A stretch of 64,000 nucleotides of DNA from Roseiarcus sp963730555 (GTDB taxonomy: Bacteria; Pseudomonadota; Alphaproteobacteria; Rhizobiales; Beijerinckiaceae). Below are positions 37,385 through 46,690 of this stretch, piece after piece. Location of the stretch: positions 7,453 through 71,452 of the forward strand of contig CAVSSS010000022.1 in assembly GCA_963730555.1 (NCBI GenBank). The letters are read 5' to 3'. Both the position numbers and the translations under genes were made by a program. Position 1 is the stretch's first letter. Every line of letters begins with the position of its first letter. Below the pieces are notes generated by a model. It did not search any database. It had not been told where the DNA came from and saw nothing but the letters and a program-made list of their open reading frames with translations.

Positions 37385-38161
37385 CTAACCCTTCGATCGC
37401 TTTGATTTTACTAGGTCGGCCGACGATGCGCCTTCGAGGGATAGTCCGTAACCAACTTCGCGGACGATGCGCTCCTTCAACGGTTGAATGAAGTGAACGC
37501 GCGTATTCCGGCGGGTCACTTCCGGAGCCCGCAGGTACAAATCGGCCAGTTCCCGGGCTCGCGCCACCGCCTTGCCGTTCGCTACGACCTCTGCAACAAC
37601 TCCCCATTCGTATGCGGTACGCGCCGGCAGCGGCTGAGGATTGAGCAGGAACGCCTCGGCTCGACCCGGTCCGGCCCGATAACTCCATGTCGTAAAAATC
37701 CCGTCACCCGGCGTAACTCCCACGGCAAAGTGGCCGACGTCCTGGAATGTGGCGCCTTCAGCCGCCACGATGACGCTAGCGAGGAGCGCGTAGTCCGAGT
37801 GGATATGGGCGCGTCCCTCGACGGCCGCGATCACCGGAACGCGGATGTTCGCAATGTTCTCTAGAACCTGGACGCCTTCGTCGTGAATTCTGCTCCAGAC
37901 GCCCGGATCGGCGACATCTCCGAACGATGGCCATTCTACGTCCCCAATGAAATTCCCGCCCGCGCCTGTAATGATGACAATCTTGTTCGCTCGGTCTTGT
38001 CCAATTCTATGAAAGGCATCGACAAACTCCGTGTGTGATTGCGCGGTCATGATGAACTGGCCGCCGTCGCTATGGAACTCGGCAACCAGCACACCCTTAT
38101 CGTCACGTGACAGTCTCAAATTGCGATACGAGGCAAAGTAGTCAGCTTGAGGCGCTTGCAT
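37385..38161 (-). CDS. Crotonase-family beta-diketone hydrolase, 6-oxocamphor-hydrolase-like
   Basis: A 258-residue crotonase whose sequence follows 6-oxocamphor hydrolase (OCH) along most of its length: LRLSRDDKGVLVAEFHSDGG, NKIVIITGAGGNFIGDVEW, VPVIAAVEGRAHIHSDYALL and ATFQDVGHFAVGVTPGDG. The His in IHSDYA and the His and Asp in GHFAVGVTPGD align with the catalytic His122, His145 and Asp154 of OCH. OCH cleaves a C-C bond of a cyclic 1,3-diketone by a retro-Claisen step and does not act on CoA esters. A similar job is inferred here. It stands alone upstream of the tmRNA. Confidence 0.8.
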   Translation of the reverse strand: MQAPQADYFASYRNLRLSRDDKGVLVAEFHSDGGQFIMTAQSHTEFVDAFHRIGQDRANKIVIITGAGGNFIGDVEWPSFGDVADPGVWSRIHDEGVQVLENIANIRVPVIAAVEGRAHIHSDYALLASVIVAAEGATFQDVGHFAVGVTPGDGIFTTWSYRAGPGRAEAFLLNPQPLPARTAYEWGVVAEVVANGKAVARARELADLYLRAPEVTRRNTRVHFIQPLKERIVREVGYGLSLEGASSADLVKSKRSKG

Positions 38162-38680
38162 GGAGTTCTCCTCAATTGATCGATTGGCTGCAGGAGATCG
38201 CTCCGCGCATCAATCCACAATCTCGCTCATCATCGCGGCGGACCGCGTTGCCTGCAACGGACAACGTGCGCTCATCCGGCATACACCATGCGAAGTGGGG
38301 CGTATTGGCTTCAAACTCATAACCAATAGCAGACGGTTGCGGCGACTAGACGGCGGCGAGGAAGTTGACGGGCCGTAGCGGGTGGCGGTGCGGGGAAGTG
38401 TTCGAGCAGAGGTTCGAATTCATGGACAAGTAGTCGCAAGCGGTTAAAGCCCGTTGCGACGGGGATGAGATTGGCTCGCTTACGCGCGTCCGACCATCCG
38501 CTCGGTCGGCAGGTCCACTTTGCGTTCATTTCCGTATCACATCCCGTCGCGCAATGGCCGCTAGGTGCGCTTTGCGGTCGTTCGTTGCGTCCGCTTTGCT
38601 CGGCAGCAATCCTCCAAGCGGTCACCCGCGCAAGCATCCGATTGAGCTTTAACCTAGAGGACAAGACGAGTGGAAGCAGG
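38162..38680. other. Gene-free stretch before the tmRNA 3' side
   Basis: About 520 bases with no convincing frame. A 70-residue minus-strand reading (38317-38529) has no ribosome site. tmRNA genes are frequent integration sites, but no integrase or direct repeat of the tmRNA end is seen here. Confidence 0.35.
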
Positions 38681-38683
38681 GGA

Positions 38684-39006
38684 AAGTGGAGGCTTCTGTT
38701 GCCAGGCGCCTCCGGACCCCGCCTAGAAGTGCAAACCCCTAGGACTTGATTCCCAGTACCAGCGCTGCATTACGCAGCGAGGGCCACCGGAGCATAGTTG
38801 TCATTCGCAACTATAGGTTTGACCCGATAACGGCGGTATCATGCCGAGCAAAAGATCACCCTTTGGGTCCCCCGTCGAACCTATTTCGCCCCCGCCGAAA
38901 CCCGCTTCGCTTGAAGCGGGCTTGGGTGGAGGCGCCGGGTACCGCCCCCGGGTCCGAAAGACTTATTCCGATGCCCATTTATCGCCATAGCCGCCCTTGC
39001 GAGCGG
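38684..39006 (-). ncRNA. ssrA: tmRNA, alphaproteobacterial permuted two-piece type
   Basis: Read on the minus strand, 38808-38770 encodes A-N-D-N-Y-A-P-V-A-L-A-A followed by TAA, the proteolysis tag for ribosome rescue. The start of the coding piece, GGGGGCG at 38893-38887, is followed by the tmRNA-typical TAGGTTCGACGG. Its acceptor-stem partner CGCCTCC lies upstream in the gene at 38934-38928, so the gene is permuted. The 7-bp stem pairs with one G-U and is followed by ACC. The spacer (about 38924-38894) holds an 8-bp hairpin cccgcttc/gaagcggg that would be removed. Outer ends are estimates from typical piece lengths. Confidence 0.9.
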
Positions 39007-39116
39007 CACATGGAATATAGGGCCTAAAGGCCGGCCTGGGAAGGGGCGGAGCGCGACGCAAAACCGTCATGGTTCTCGGACATGCTCGGGAGCATTGCGA
39101 ACGAGGGGAGGCGCGC

Positions 39117-39629
39117 GTGGCGACAAAGGCCGATTTCACCCCGGATGAATGGAAGCTCCTCCTGCAAAGCCCGCTGATCGCGGGCGTCGCCGTTTCCGCC
39201 GCCGACCCGAGCGGCCTCATCGGAATGATGAGGGAGAGCATGGCGAGCGCGCGGGCACTCATCCAAGCTACAACCGATCCGAACGCCGATGCGCTCGTCA
39301 AGGCGGTCGCAAGCGAGTTTGAGACGTCAGAAGGGCGCGGGCTCGCTCAGGAGGGGGTGAAGACGGCGATCACCGGCGCCAAAACCCCCGCCGAAATTGT
39401 TGCGAAGGCTCTCGACGCCTTGAAGTCAGCGTCGGGCGTGCTCGACGCGAAGGGCGGAGCGGACGCCGCGCCGTTCAAGACCTGGCTTGCCGGGGTCGCC
39501 AAGTCTGTCGCCGAGGCCGCGCCGGAAGGCGGCTTCCTCGGCTTCGGCGGGACCCAGGTGAGCGAAACGGAAAAGGCCACGGTCGCTCATATCGCTGAGG
39601 CGCTCGGCGTCCCGGCGCCGGCGGTGTAG
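39117..39629 (+). CDS. Conserved hypothetical protein
   Basis: A 170-residue helical protein opening VATKADFTPDEWKLLLQSPL. The GTG at 39117 follows a GAGGGGAGG ribosome site; an ATG at 39069 would add a Cys/His-rich leader without a site. It contains AGVAVSAADPSGLIGMMRES and ends in a Gly-Phe-Gly-rich loop plus helix. It is reminiscent of uncharacterised Rhizobiales proteins. No domain assigned. Confidence 0.75.
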   Translation: MATKADFTPDEWKLLLQSPLIAGVAVSAADPSGLIGMMRESMASARALIQATTDPNADALVKAVASEFETSEGRGLAQEGVKTAITGAKTPAEIVAKALDALKSASGVLDAKGGADAAPFKTWLAGVAKSVAEAAPEGGFLGFGGTQVSETEKATVAHIAEALGVPAPAV

Positions 39630-39712
39630 GTTTTCTGAGTGGTGAGCCGGCTCGGAACTTCTTCCGAGCTTCCGCGCTTTAAGAAGCGCGCCTTTCACCG
39701 GGAGGTCGAAAC

Positions 39713-39925
39713 ATGGCGGGACCAGACCCTGACAAGCCAGCTGGCGAGGACTTTTCCAAATCGCTGAAGGAATTGGAGGAAGAGTCGAACGAGCTGAAGG
39801 CGAGGATCGAGCAGGAAAGACGATCCCTCAATATGCCCATCACCGCTGAGCTTGGCGATCCCAAATGGGAGGAGAAAGCCAAGGACGGGCGCTTCGATCG
39901 GCCTGAGGGCGAGGACGAAGAATAG
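39713..39925 (+). CDS. Small coiled-coil hypothetical protein
   Basis: A 70-residue very charged protein. Residues 14-40 (FSKSLKELEEESNELKARIE) form a heptad-like coiled coil, followed by an acidic tail. GGGAGG lies 8 bases before the ATG. It is 83 bases after the preceding hypothetical gene on the same strand. Function unknown. Confidence 0.7.
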   Translation: MAGPDPDKPAGEDFSKSLKELEEESNELKARIEQERRSLNMPITAELGDPKWEEKAKDGRFDRPEGEDEE

Positions 39926-39953
39926 GCCGCGCGAGGCGCGGCGGCAGATTTTT
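39926..39953 (+). terminator. Hairpin terminator candidate
   Basis: Perfect stem gccgcgc/gcgcggc with a gag loop begins right after the stop codon of the small coiled-coil gene, with attttt six bases beyond. It is a fair rho-independent terminator, although the T-run is set off from the stem. Confidence 0.55.
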
Positions 39954-40086
39954 GAACAAAGTCTTCCGGAAAGCCGAAATCGCGAGTAGAATGGCTCTCA
40001 GATGAATGAGGCCATCCACCTTCGCAATCAGCCGCAGCGCGCGCCTGCCAGGACAGCAGCGCATATCGGGCGCGACGCAGGCAGGT

Positions 40087-40182
40087 AAGAAAAAAGTTAT
40101 TTGGATTCACCGCAACCCTTTGAAAAGTCCCGATTCCGCAAAGAAGGCCAAGCAAATGCAAGGAAATACAAGCTTTTTTACT
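40087..40182. repeat. Dispersed repeat, copy 1
   Basis: Aligns with 51803-51897 over about 70 bases. Shared blocks are ccgc, aaccc, ttga, aagtc, cgattc, ccaag, aaat, caag and aaat in the same order, roughly 70 percent identity by eye. Both are in gene-free gaps and end with a tandem ccaag/aaat pattern. Together with the other copy it marks an old intergenic repeat family. Confidence 0.5.
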
Positions 40183-40257
40183 TGATTTGCTTTGGACAAA
40201 CTTGCAATGTTCTATGCGCGGGGCACAGGGCTCGGTCGGGCGCCCTCATGCGGGCGC

Positions 40258-42042
40258 TTAGTGCGACGCCGGATCCCCGACAGGCTGGGTTGGAGCGTCG
40301 CCGGTCGCGCGGATCGTCGGCTGAGACCAGGGACCGGATATGTCGAGGGTCAGATGGGCGGCGTCCTGGGATTCCTCGCCGGCGGCGTCCGTCTGCATCG
40401 CATTGACCTCTAGTGCCCAGTTCTGGCCGCTAAGATCGATAACCCCGTTCAGGCCGGCCTTCACGCCAGGGCTGGCCATTACGCCGCGTTGGACCTGAGC
40501 GCGGCCCTCGTCGAGCCCCAACGAAATGTTGAACTGGTCGAACGCGGTTCCGCCGACGCGCATGTCTCGCTCGACGTCGATGGGCCGGCGGCGGCTGCGG
40601 CGCAGCGCCTCCTCCAGATTGACGCCGAGAATAGAGCCATTCGCCGCCTCGAGCGAGGCTGTGCCGGTCAGGCTTGCGATCGCGGCGGCGGGCGAACCGC
40701 CGGAGGCCTCAAGCGCGAATCTGCCCCCGCCGGTCCCTGTAACGATCGGGGGGGCGAAATCGGCGATCGCGGCCCCGAGATCGGCGTCCATGAGCTCACC
40801 ACGCGCGCTCAATTCGAGGTCTCGCCCAGCGTAGGCCGCGCCCAATTCGCCCTGGAGGCGGCCGCCATAAGCAGCAGCCTCCAACAGGGTCGCGCTGAGC
40901 TTGCCCTCCGTCACGATTGCGGATGCCGCGACGTCGGCGAGCTTGAGGCCGTAGACGTCGAGATTGGTCGCGGACAAACGCAGGTCGAGGTCGAAGCTGC
41001 GCAAAGGCGCAAATCCAAAGGGCTTCGTGCTCCACCTGCCCGATGGGCCCAAGACGCGCTCCGGCGGTCCGAGCAGCGGCTTAAGCGCCAGCGTTTCGGC
41101 GGCGAGCGTGCCGGAGACGGCTGGGCGCCCGCCGGCGTCGCTGATTGCAAGCGCGCCTTCGAGCGTCTGCCCGGCGCTGGTCAGCGTCGCGTCGCCCAAG
41201 GTTAATGAATCGGCCGTTCCATTGACCTTCGCCGCGATCGCGATGTCGTCGGCAAGCACCGATGGCGGGTGAGCGTCGAGGAAAGACGCCAAGGCGGCGA
41301 TTGACGGGATGGACACAGTCAGATCGCCATCAGCGCTGGGCTCGTCTGCGAGCGCGAGCGAGCCGCCGAACGCAAGCTTGGCCAAGGGCGAGTCGAGCGC
41401 GAATACGATCGGACTCGGTGAGCCCTTGGCGGCGCTCTCCGGATCGTTGAGCTCGCCGGCGATCGTGACGGGCGTCTTCCGCCACACGGCGGACAGGTTA
41501 AAGCGCAGTTGGTCGCCGACCGTCAGTCCGTCGAGGCGGCCCCGAACATTGTCGATCAGCGTGTCGAGGCCGCGCTTGGCGCTGAGGAGGCGTAAAACCC
41601 CGTTCGATAGACTTAAGCTGGCCAAAGGCGCCAGGGCTCTCGCAACGCTCGCGGGTCCAGCCGATTCCCCGCCCGCCCCGGCAAATGGAGGTCGGTCGAC
41701 GTCGATGGTCACCGTTGGGCTGACAAGGATAGCGCCCGTGGGAATGAGGCGTCCGCGCAGAAGGTCGATCAGCGAGAGGTTCAGGCGCGCCGCCGGCGCC
41801 GAGAGAAGATTAACGCCGTAAGCGTCGTCGAGCCGGGCTTCCGCGATCTGCACGCTGGGCCAGGGGAAGGCGGAAAAGGAGGCGGTCTCGGGAGCGCTCC
41901 AATGGAGACGCGGCGAAGCGCCGAATGCGGCGTTGAGACTGTCTCCGACCTTCGCGGCGGACAATGGCCAGCGCATGAAACCGCACGCCGCCAGCGCAAC
42001 GAATAACGCGAGGGCTAGGCCCCACGTCACGGCCCGGCGCAT
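40258..42042 (-). CDS. AsmA-family protein
   Basis: A 594-residue inner-membrane-anchored protein. The start at 42042 follows AAGGAG; the hydrophobic VTWGLALALFVALAACGFM is the single N-terminal anchor. The long periplasmic part is beta-rich with repeated AsmA-like segments (VTIDVDRPPF, RLDGLTVGD, the C-terminal RPIDVERDMRVGGTAFDQF and GVKAGLNGVIDLSGQNWALE). AsmA/TamB relatives form bridge-like lipid-transfer proteins between membranes. An in-frame start at 42183 adds a non-membrane leader and is rejected. Confidence 0.85.
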   Translation of the reverse strand: MRRAVTWGLALALFVALAACGFMRWPLSAAKVGDSLNAAFGASPRLHWSAPETASFSAFPWPSVQIAEARLDDAYGVNLLSAPAARLNLSLIDLLRGRLIPTGAILVSPTVTIDVDRPPFAGAGGESAGPASVARALAPLASLSLSNGVLRLLSAKRGLDTLIDNVRGRLDGLTVGDQLRFNLSAVWRKTPVTIAGELNDPESAAKGSPSPIVFALDSPLAKLAFGGSLALADEPSADGDLTVSIPSIAALASFLDAHPPSVLADDIAIAAKVNGTADSLTLGDATLTSAGQTLEGALAISDAGGRPAVSGTLAAETLALKPLLGPPERVLGPSGRWSTKPFGFAPLRSFDLDLRLSATNLDVYGLKLADVAASAIVTEGKLSATLLEAAAYGGRLQGELGAAYAGRDLELSARGELMDADLGAAIADFAPPIVTGTGGGRFALEASGGSPAAAIASLTGTASLEAANGSILGVNLEEALRRSRRRPIDVERDMRVGGTAFDQFNISLGLDEGRAQVQRGVMASPGVKAGLNGVIDLSGQNWALEVNAMQTDAAGEESQDAAHLTLDISGPWSQPTIRATGDAPTQPVGDPASH

Positions 42043-42333
42043 GCTCCCAACCATCTCCTTGCTAGCCCAGGATCTAACCGAACGCGCCGAGTCATAGCCC
42101 GTACTGGCGGTCAACGCGACAACAGCGGCAGCTTGTAGTCTCGCTATTTCAGGCGAGTCGTCGCCCGGTCGGTGCAACCGCATTCACATATCGGTGAGGT
42201 CCACCGCTTTGTGGTCGAAACACGGCGGCCCGCGGGCGGACAAAAGCGAAAACCTCGATCACGCCATTAATTCGCTATTAAGCCCTTTCACTCAGCCTCC
42301 TGGCGTCAGGCGCGCTAGCGCCAAGGCTTGCGA

Positions 42334-42579
42334 GTGGCGGAGTACAATCAGTTCATGGGCGACGATCGTTTTCAGTTCATCCCCGACGCGGGCGACGAAC
42401 GCAAGACCCTCAGCGTTCTCACCCGCATCTATCGCGATATTGGCCTCGCCGCGGTCGCCGAGGCCCTGAGGTTGCCGGCGGAAGGCTCTGAGCCGGATAT
42501 GGTCGAATCGCTCGAGCGGGGCGAGTTCTATCTGCTTCCGCCTGCTGGCGCGCTTGTGTCAGCCGGAACCGACGCGTAA
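42334..42579 (+). CDS. Small hypothetical protein
   Basis: A soluble 74-81-residue protein with the core MGDDRFQFIPDAGDERKTLS, LTRIYRDIGLAAVAEALRLP, ending in an acidic Leu-Pro-rich tail. The GTG at 42334 has AAGG 7 bases before it; the ATG at 42355 is an alternative. No family recognised. It is on the same strand as the following phosphoesterase. Confidence 0.5.
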   Translation: MAEYNQFMGDDRFQFIPDAGDERKTLSVLTRIYRDIGLAAVAEALRLPAEGSEPDMVESLERGEFYLLPPAGALVSAGTDA

Positions 42580-42620
42580 AAATTCTTTCCGCGAACGAGC
42601 GCCCGAGGCGAGCCCAACTG

Positions 42621-43527
42621 ATGGTTCACGTGACGAGGCGCCAAGTTGTCGCTGGCGCCGCCGTCGGCGCCGCGGCGCTGTCGCTATCCGGTTACTCGAC
42701 GGCGTATGAGACCGGCTCCGCGCTGACGCTTGCCAACTATGCTCCCGGCTCCCCAACTGGCCCGAGGAGCTCGAACTCACGATTGCGGTCATCGCCGATA
42801 TTCACGCCTGCTATCCTTGGATGTCGGACGAGCGCGTCGGCGACATCGTCGACCTCGCCAACGCCCAGAAACCCGATCTCACGGTGCTGCTCGGCGATTA
42901 TGTGTGCACTCATCGGCTCGTTTCCGGCTACGTGCCGCCCGGGGCCTGGGCCGAGCAGCTGGCCCGCATCGAGGCGCCGCTTGGCGTCTTATGCCATTCT
43001 CGGCAATCACGACTGGTGGTGGGCGGCCATTCCAACCGAGCCGGCGGATAATTCTCGGAGCGTTTGCCGGGCGCTGGCGGAGGTGGGCGTTCCGCTGCTC
43101 GAAAATCAGTCGGTGCGATTGTCGCAGCGCGGACGGCCTTTCTGGTTGATCGGCCTTGGCGACCTGCTGGCGCCTGTGCCCAATCCGCGCCGCGGCCGCG
43201 GCGCCGACGATCTCCCAGCGGCGATGCGTGAAATCTACGACGACGCCCCTGCGATCCTGCTCGTTCACGAGCCTTACTTCTTCCCGTGGGTTCCCGATCG
43301 GATCGCTCTGACGCTTGCCGGCCATATGCATGGCGGACAGGTCAATGTTCCGATTATTGGCCCGCCCGTCGGCCTCCTCAAACGCCGCTCCTCGAAATAC
43401 ATACGCGTTGGGCGAGAAGCGGATGATTGTTTCAGGCGGACTGGGAACGTCGCTCGCTCCGGTGCGCATCCTCCGCCCGCCGGAAGTGGTGATGGTGAAG
43501 CTTGGCGGGGAAGGCGGGCTCGCCTAA
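42621..43527 (+). pseudogene. Tat-exported metallophosphoesterase, three frameshifts
   Basis: The N-terminus has a twin-arginine signal (TRRQVVAGAAVGAAALSLSG). The calcineurin-like core is spread over three frames: IAVIADIHACYPWM, LLGDYVCTHR, then GNHDWWWAAIPTEP, and finally LAGHMHGGQVNVPIIGP with metal-binding His, ending SGGLGTSLAPVRILRPPEVV. Shifts lie near 42755, 42985 and 43405. The order of motifs fits the YaeI/YkuE-like phosphodiesterases of the cell envelope. All metal ligands are intact in the pieces. Confidence 0.75.
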
Positions 43528-43530
43528 TCC

Positions 43531-44164
43531 CTATTCGAACAGGCGCGATCGAGGCGACCAGCAACGCCGCCATCGTCCAGTTGAACGGCCGGGTCACCCG
43601 CGGATCCTTGAGCAAGCGGCTGAGCGAGGCGCCGAACAGCAACCAGACGCCACTGCACGGGATTGCGATCAAGGCGCAGAGCGCCGCGATGAAAAGGACG
43701 CTGCTGATATAGCCGTCGACGACGCCTGCATAAGCCGCGAGCGCGCTCAACGCCATCACCCAGGCCTTGGGATTGACCCACTGAAAACCCGCCGCGGCGA
43801 AAAACCCGATCGGCCGTCCGCCGGCCTCGACCTCTCCGATAGGCTTGGCGAGCGCGATTTTGAGCGCGAGCCACACCATATAAAGCGAGCCGGCGACCCG
43901 CATGATCGGCAGGATTTGCGGAAAGCGCCGGAGTAGGATGTCGAGCCCGAGGCCGACCAGCGCGATCATCAGGCCGAAGCCTAGGATCGCGCCAGCCAGA
44001 TGAGGCACGGTGCGCCCCAAGCCGTATCTTACGCCTGATGTCATCAACATCAGGTTGTTCGGTCCAGGTGTGACTCCCGCGACGAAGGCGAACGTGGCTA
44101 GCGCCCAAAGGATTTCAGGATGAATGTTCAGCGGCGATCTCCGCCCAAGAAATGCGCTCGCCAA
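43531..44164 (-). CDS. LysE-family amino-acid exporter, frameshift in the last codons
   Basis: A six-helix transporter of about 205 residues with TPGPNNLMLMTSGVRYGLGR and GFQWVNPKAWVMALSALAAY, the LysE/RhtB signature. Near 43540 a one-base slip changes the expected ending LFE-stop at 43531 into a long read-through to 43274. The first codon is not obvious: a TTG at 44164 abuts the tetR stop, and a CTG at about 44131 fits the family N-terminus and has GGAG upstream. Probably co-transcribed with the TetR regulator. Confidence 0.8.
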
Positions 44165-44893
44165 TCAGAGCGTCGTCACATCCTCGTCGCTGGGGTCGTC
44201 CTTGCGCGCTCGCCGGCTCCCGCCTCGCCGCGCTCGGCGGCCGGCGTCGAAGGCCGCTTTCGCGAGCGCGCTAAACGGACTCGCCAGCGCGCTCACCCGG
44301 TCGAGGCGAGCGACCGCCCGCTCGCCACGTGTCAGCACGCGGTCGAGTTCCGCCATGGTCTTGGACAGAGCGGGATCGTCATCGTCGAGCCAAGTCTGAA
44401 GGACGCGCCCCCACGCAAGCGTCAGCCCCTGGAGCTTGATTGCGCCCGACGCGCCTTCCGCTTCGATCCCGGCCGCTTCGAGCATGAAGCGCATCGAGGA
44501 TAGCGCGACCTGATTCATCGCCAACGCCGCGGCAGGCTCGCGCCGCAGCCACGCGGCGACCTCGCGAAGGCCTTCGCGGTAGGGCGCCATCGCTTCCAGA
44601 CGGCGCATGAGAACGTCGAACAGCCGCTCACGCGGATTTTCGTCCGCGACCTCCCCATCGTCTTGCGCAAGAACGATGCGATCGATGCGGCGTGTGAAAC
44701 CGGCGAGCACCGCGCCCTTTGAAGGGAAGGCGTCTCGGAAATCAGCTAAAGAAACGCCTGCGGCCTTGGAAATGTCGCGTACCGAGATGTCCTCGAAGCG
44801 CCGCTCCGCCGCGAGCTCCATCAGGGCGTCGACGATTTTACCGCGGGTATCGGTAGGCTCCGACTTGCCCTCACTTTTCGGTCTCGTCGCCAT
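44165..44893 (-). CDS. TetR-family transcriptional regulator
   Basis: A 242-residue regulator. The TetR DNA-binding domain covers about residues 14-65, with RFEDISVRDISKAAGVSLAD and FRDAFPSKGAVL. The start at 44893 has CAAGGAG upstream. The C-terminal ligand domain ends in a basic and then acidic tail. It is 68 bases after proC and directly upstream of the LysE exporter. Confidence 0.9.
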   Translation of the reverse strand: MATRPKSEGKSEPTDTRGKIVDALMELAAERRFEDISVRDISKAAGVSLADFRDAFPSKGAVLAGFTRRIDRIVLAQDDGEVADENPRERLFDVLMRRLEAMAPYREGLREVAAWLRREPAAALAMNQVALSSMRFMLEAAGIEAEGASGAIKLQGLTLAWGRVLQTWLDDDDPALSKTMAELDRVLTRGERAVARLDRVSALASPFSALAKAAFDAGRRARRGGSRRARKDDPSDEDVTTL

Positions 44894-44961
44894 GGCGCGC
44901 TCCTTGGTGCTGGTTTTCAATCCAATGTAGGCGCTCAGCCGTCCGCCGCCAAGCAAGCCCC

Positions 44962-45780
44962 TTAACCTGCCATCTCCGCCGCGCGGGCGCGAGCTGCGGC
45001 GGTCGCCCGCGCCATAAGATCGTTGAGCCCTTTGGTGTCCTCAAGCACAGCGAGCGCGGCGGCGGTGGTGCCGCCCGGGGAGGTGACGTTGCGGCGCAGG
45101 GTCGCTGGCGAAGTCGCGCCTTCGCGGCGCATGAGCTCCGCTGCGCCTTCGACCGTGCCTCGAGCCAGCTTCGCAGACAAGTCCGCCGAAAGCCCGAGTT
45201 TCTCGCCGGCGGCGGCGAGGGCTTCGGTCAGGGCAAACACATAAGCGGGCCCCGATCCGGAAATTGCGGTCACCGCGTCGATCGCGTCCTCATCATCAAG
45301 CCAAAAGAACGCTCCGACCGCGCTGAGCAGGCGCTCGCACCAGCGCCGCTGCTCCTCATTAACGTACGCGTTAGCGAAAGCTGCGGTGACCCCGCGGCCA
45401 ATCGCGGCTGGCGTGTTAGGCATTGCCCGCACGACCGCGTGCGCCTGAGGAAGTCGCGCCATCAGATTGGCGATGGTCTTGCCGGCAATGATGGAGAGCA
45501 CCAGCGTGCGCTCTGCGGCGAGCGCGGCGATCTGCGGGGCGACCTGATCGAGGCTTTGCGGCTTGACCGCCAGCACCAGCATGTCGGGGGGCAGGGGCGC
45601 AACGCGGGGGTTGAGCGCAACGCCCTGCTCCGCCGAGAGCGAAGCGATCTCATGCGACGGATTGGGCTCGAGAATAATCAGCGAGGAGGCCGAGAGTCCG
45701 GCGCCAAGCCAGCCCTGCGCCATCGCTCCCCCCATCTTTCCGGCCCCGACCAGGATGAGGCGCGCCGGCCATTGGGTCAT
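44962..45780 (-). CDS. proC: Pyrroline-5-carboxylate reductase
   Basis: The last step of proline synthesis, reducing P5C with NAD(P)H. It is 272 residues: Rossmann loop LILVGAGKMGGAMAQGWL near the start, AVKPQSLDQV, RAMPNTPAAIGRG and the C-terminal helical domain with SGSGPAYVF and TSPGGTTAAAL, which holds the active site. The ATG at 45780 has GGAAGTGAC upstream; a GTG two codons earlier is less likely. Confidence 0.95.
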   Translation of the reverse strand: MTQWPARLILVGAGKMGGAMAQGWLGAGLSASSLIILEPNPSHEIASLSAEQGVALNPRVAPLPPDMLVLAVKPQSLDQVAPQIAALAAERTLVLSIIAGKTIANLMARLPQAHAVVRAMPNTPAAIGRGVTAAFANAYVNEEQRRWCERLLSAVGAFFWLDDEDAIDAVTAISGSGPAYVFALTEALAAAGEKLGLSADLSAKLARGTVEGAAELMRREGATSPATLRRNVTSPGGTTAAALAVLEDTKGLNDLMARATAAARARAAEMAG

Positions 45781-46059
45781 TGTCACTTCCGTTTAGGGTT
45801 AGGAGTGTGGCGGGAACATTTGCTCGACTGTCGCATTTTTGCCTCAGTAGGTAGCTTTCAGCAAACGACCACGCGACAATCGGTTGGACTTGACTGGCAG
45901 GTTTCGTTAGAAGCCTTTGTGGCGAAACCTGGACGGGGGAACCTCCAGGCGGGCTCGCGGTTTCGTGAACGGACGCCAGCGTTTCCGTTTGGTAACCTTC
46001 CTGAAACCGTTAAGTTTTATGGTAAGCAAATCATTAGCGGCGAGATCGACGGGGCGGCG

Positions 46060-46684
46060 ATGAAGACGAATGTGGTCGTTGTGGGGCTGGTTCTCGGCGT
46101 GGGGGCTTTGGCGAGCGGCTGCACGCCCGTCATTCAATCTGGGCTTCCCGACCCGCAGCTCTCGGCGCGCGACAAGCAGATGATGGCGCTCGCGGAGCCG
46201 GACGAGTGGACGATTCCCACCCGTCGCAGCATTGTCCAGTATCAAACGCCCGAGAAGCCTGGCACAATCATCGTCGATACCACCAACAACTATCTCTATT
46301 ACATTCTGCCCCATGGCCAGGCGGTCCAATACCGCATCGCAAGCGGCGCTGAATATATGGGATGGACCGGCCGCGCCGAGGTTGGAGCGATGAAGGAATG
46401 GCCGACCTGGATGCCGACCGCTTCGATCATGGAGCGCTGGCCGCAGTTCCAAGTCTACAAGCAGCACGGTCCGCTCGAAGGCCGGTGGGACAACCCGCTT
46501 GGCGCGCGCGCCCTCTATCTCTTCTAGAAACAATCGTGACACGCTCATCCGCATCCACGGCACCAACGAGCCGTCGGAAATCGGCGGGCACGTGTCCTCG
46601 GGCTGCATCCGCATGCGCGACATGGATGCGATTGACCTCTATGGTCGAGTGCACGTCGGCACTCCAGTGGTGGTGATCAGCTAG
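46060..46684 (+). pseudogene. L,D-transpeptidase (YkuD) lipoprotein, one frameshift
   Basis: About 207 residues. The N-terminus is a lipoprotein signal (VVGLVLGVGALASGC, lipobox ASGC). The YkuD domain follows: TIIVDTTNNYLYYILPHGQA, WPTWMPTASIMERWP, and after a slip near 46523 IRIHGTNEPSEIGGHVSSGC with the catalytic His and Cys, then IRMRDMDAIDLY. It cross-links peptidoglycan or attaches proteins to it. The slip is a single extra t in ctcttctaga that makes an early stop, so read error is likely. Confidence 0.82.
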
Positions 46685-46690
46685 CGCCCC

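Noticed and set aside
38760..39010. Plus-strand structured RNA or tRNA reading of the hairpin-rich gap
   Set aside because: Hairpins are real, but the minus strand encodes a complete tmRNA tag and acceptor stem, which explains them.
45439..46059. Upstream extension of the L,D-transpeptidase frame to 45439
   Set aside because: It runs antisense through proC and has no signal; the lipoprotein signal starts at 46060.
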